From: HXMU1420-13 sp965249965
GTDB taxonomy: Bacteria; Bacteroidota; Rhodothermia; Balneolales; Balneolaceae
Direction of reading: 5' to 3'
DNA: 64,000 nucleotides
Assembly: GCA_965249965.1 (NCBI GenBank)
Contig: OZ252262.1
Coordinates: 806,001-870,000, forward strand
In this document: piece by piece, positions 62,940 to 64,000 of the stretch
How positions within the stretch are numbered: the stretch's first letter is position 1
Layout of the letters: each line of letters starts with the position of its first letter
The notes under the pieces: generated by a model
Database searches by the model: none
Seen by the model: the letters and a program-made list of their open reading frames with translations, nothing else
What the model was told of the DNA's origin: nothing
Made by a program: the position numbers and the translations under genes

Positions 62940-63793
62940 TGAAAGGAAATCCAAATTCACATCTCACCGCCAAAGAACGGGATAAAGTTTCGTATCCTAC
63001 CCGTAAGCTCTACAACATGGGATTGATTGAAGGTGAGGTTCTCGATTTCGGATCGGGTTTTGGAAAAGACGTGGAATTCCTGAATAAAAAAGAAATCAAC
63101 TGCTCTGCTTATGATCCGCATCACTCACCCGAATATCCCGATAAGAAATTTGATACTATCATCTGCCAGTATGTGTTGAATGTTTTGCTTCCCGAGGAAC
63201 AGGCTGAAGTTCTGATGTCGGTAAGTGAATTGCTAAAGCCATCGGGAAAAGCCTTCTTCACCGTCCGGCGCGATTTAAAAAGACAGGGCTACCGAACCCA
63301 TTATGTTCACAAGGTGCCGACCTATCAATGCAATGTAAAATTGCCTTACAAATCCTTTTTCAAAAATGATTTTTGCGAAATTTACGAGTACCGGCATTTT
63401 ACTCAGGTTGATAACGGAAAAGTGGATGTTTTTGAAAATCCGTCTTCGGATGCCAAACTCATTTCAGAATTGGCCACGGTGTACAGCATCTACGACAACT
63501 ACCCAGTGAGCAAAGGTCACGCCCTGGTGATTCCTAAACGGAAATCGGTTCACTATTTTGAAATGACCGACAAAGAGAAAACCGCCTGCCAAATTATGGT
63601 GGAACGAGTGAAAGCAATTGTAGAAAAGAAATACCAACCCGATGGATTCAACATTGGTTTTAACATGAATGAAGCGGCTGGGCAAACGGTCTTTCACACT
63701 CATATTCATATTATCCCCCGCTACAAAGGAGATGTAGAAAATCCGCGTGGCGGGATTCGGAATGTAATTCCTGGGTCAGGTGATTATCGGTAA
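62939..63793 (+). CDS. SAM methyltransferase / HIT domain fusion protein
   Basis: 284 residues from the ATG at 62939; a GTG at 62936 would add one residue. The N-terminal half is a class I methyltransferase with LDFGSGFGKDVEF at about 35-47 and PHHSP...YVLNVLLPEEQ, resembling the putative methyltransferase of phosphorothioation-type gene clusters. The C-terminal half is a HIT domain with the HxHxH triad at 253-257 and NIGFNMNEAAGQT before it. HIT proteins hydrolyse nucleotidyl phosphates. The fusion is uncommon and the pairing with an HNH nuclease suggests nucleic-acid modification. Confidence 0.75.
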   Translation: MKGNPNSHLTAKERDKVSYPTRKLYNMGLIEGEVLDFGSGFGKDVEFLNKKEINCSAYDPHHSPEYPDKKFDTIICQYVLNVLLPEEQAEVLMSVSELLKPSGKAFFTVRRDLKRQGYRTHYVHKVPTYQCNVKLPYKSFFKNDFCEIYEYRHFTQVDNGKVDVFENPSSDAKLISELATVYSIYDNYPVSKGHALVIPKRKSVHYFEMTDKEKTACQIMVERVKAIVEKKYQPDGFNIGFNMNEAAGQTVFHTHIHIIPRYKGDVENPRGGIRNVIPGSGDYR

Positions 63794-63872
63794 AGAACTC
63801 CAAATTGAACCGGTTGCTTCACCGAAAAATGGAGACATTGAGTATTGAAGGAATTCTAAAATGAAAAAATGA

Positions 63873-64000
63873 CTATTTCCTGTTCACAAACCTCAATCTA
63901 GGCAAAACGATCTTGTATTCTTTCTCTTCGTCTTTATCATACCAATACACAAGATATTCTACCCTGGCTTTACTTAAGTGATATCCCCTAGTTTGAAATG
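63873..64000 (-). CDS. Partial protein C-terminus, unknown
   Basis: Reading the minus strand from the right edge to a TAG at 63873-63875 gives 41 codons without an earlier stop: ...SKARVEYLVYWYDKDEEK... ending in LPRLRFVNRK. The alternating charged/hydrophobic pattern looks like real coding sequence. No start is inside the window. The 80 bases between it and the methyltransferase-HIT gene hold no clear feature. Confidence 0.4.
   Translation of the reverse strand, partial: FQTRGYHLSKARVEYLVYWYDKDEEKEYKIVLPRLRFVNRK

Overview
The window looks like chromosome of a Balneolota (Balneola/Gracilimonas-like) bacterium or a close relative in the wider Bacteroidota group. This is inferred from: two large secreted proteins ending in the NYPNPFNPST-type type IX secretion sorting domain; frequent AUG choices without a strong Shine-Dalgarno site; TAnnTTTG/TAnnTTCG-like promoter boxes; a Reg_prop/Y_Y_Y sensor kinase; a free-standing four-helix-bundle (S23) gene; and moderately low GC. 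No rRNA, tRNA, CRISPR array or complete insertion sequence was recognised, and no gene-free stretch exceeds 300 bases.

Layout. 1-2359 (minus): GNAT-like protein, FabZ-like hotdog dehydratase and a ketoacyl synthase cut by the left edge, a tight acyl-chain operon. 2473-11670 (plus): comEC, uvrA, an outer-membrane barrel, an ABC-2-like permease, lgt and an ABC ATPase. 11667-16442: cytidylate kinase-like protein, then a sugar-oxidation group (GMC oxidoreductase, gluconate-2-dehydrogenase subunit 3, Tat-exported TIM-barrel isomerase, secreted sugar-hydrolase-like protein). 16455-22203: small membrane proteins and lipoproteins, TerB-like, GAF/fRMsr-like, MarC, DinB-fold and an alanine/glycine:cation symporter. 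22222-24535: an AT-rich cassette bracketed by two 46-base direct repeats, holding an apparently frameshifted M23 peptidase lipoprotein and an orphan secreted protein. 24541-30240: VOC, arrestin-like, SemiSWEET, STAS-like, TPR, a large zinc metalloprotease, a four-helix-bundle gene inside inverted repeats, and aat. 30279-32806: ECF sigma factor, membrane anti-sigma-like protein and secreted protein. 33101-43654: dinB with a palindrome over its start, M19 dipeptidase, gdhA, Mrp, duplicated lipoproteins and flavin reductase. 43764-49770: gcvT, comB, ftsK, lolA and a UPF0104 membrane protein. 51383-59944: a two-component pair between two type IX secretion cargo genes. 60158-64000: quinone-oxidoreductase-like protein, then a DUF3127 / HNH nuclease / methyltransferase-HIT operon.

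The two most interesting signals are at the right end. (i) Related CCCC...GGGGTATTT elements lie upstream of both type IX cargo genes and of the response-regulator gene, so they may be operators of the local two-component system. (ii) The translationally coupled DUF3127 - HNH nuclease - methyltransferase/HIT operon looks like an uncharacterised nucleic-acid modification or defence module. Most other genes are ordinary core functions (repair, division, lipoprotein export, glycine cleavage).
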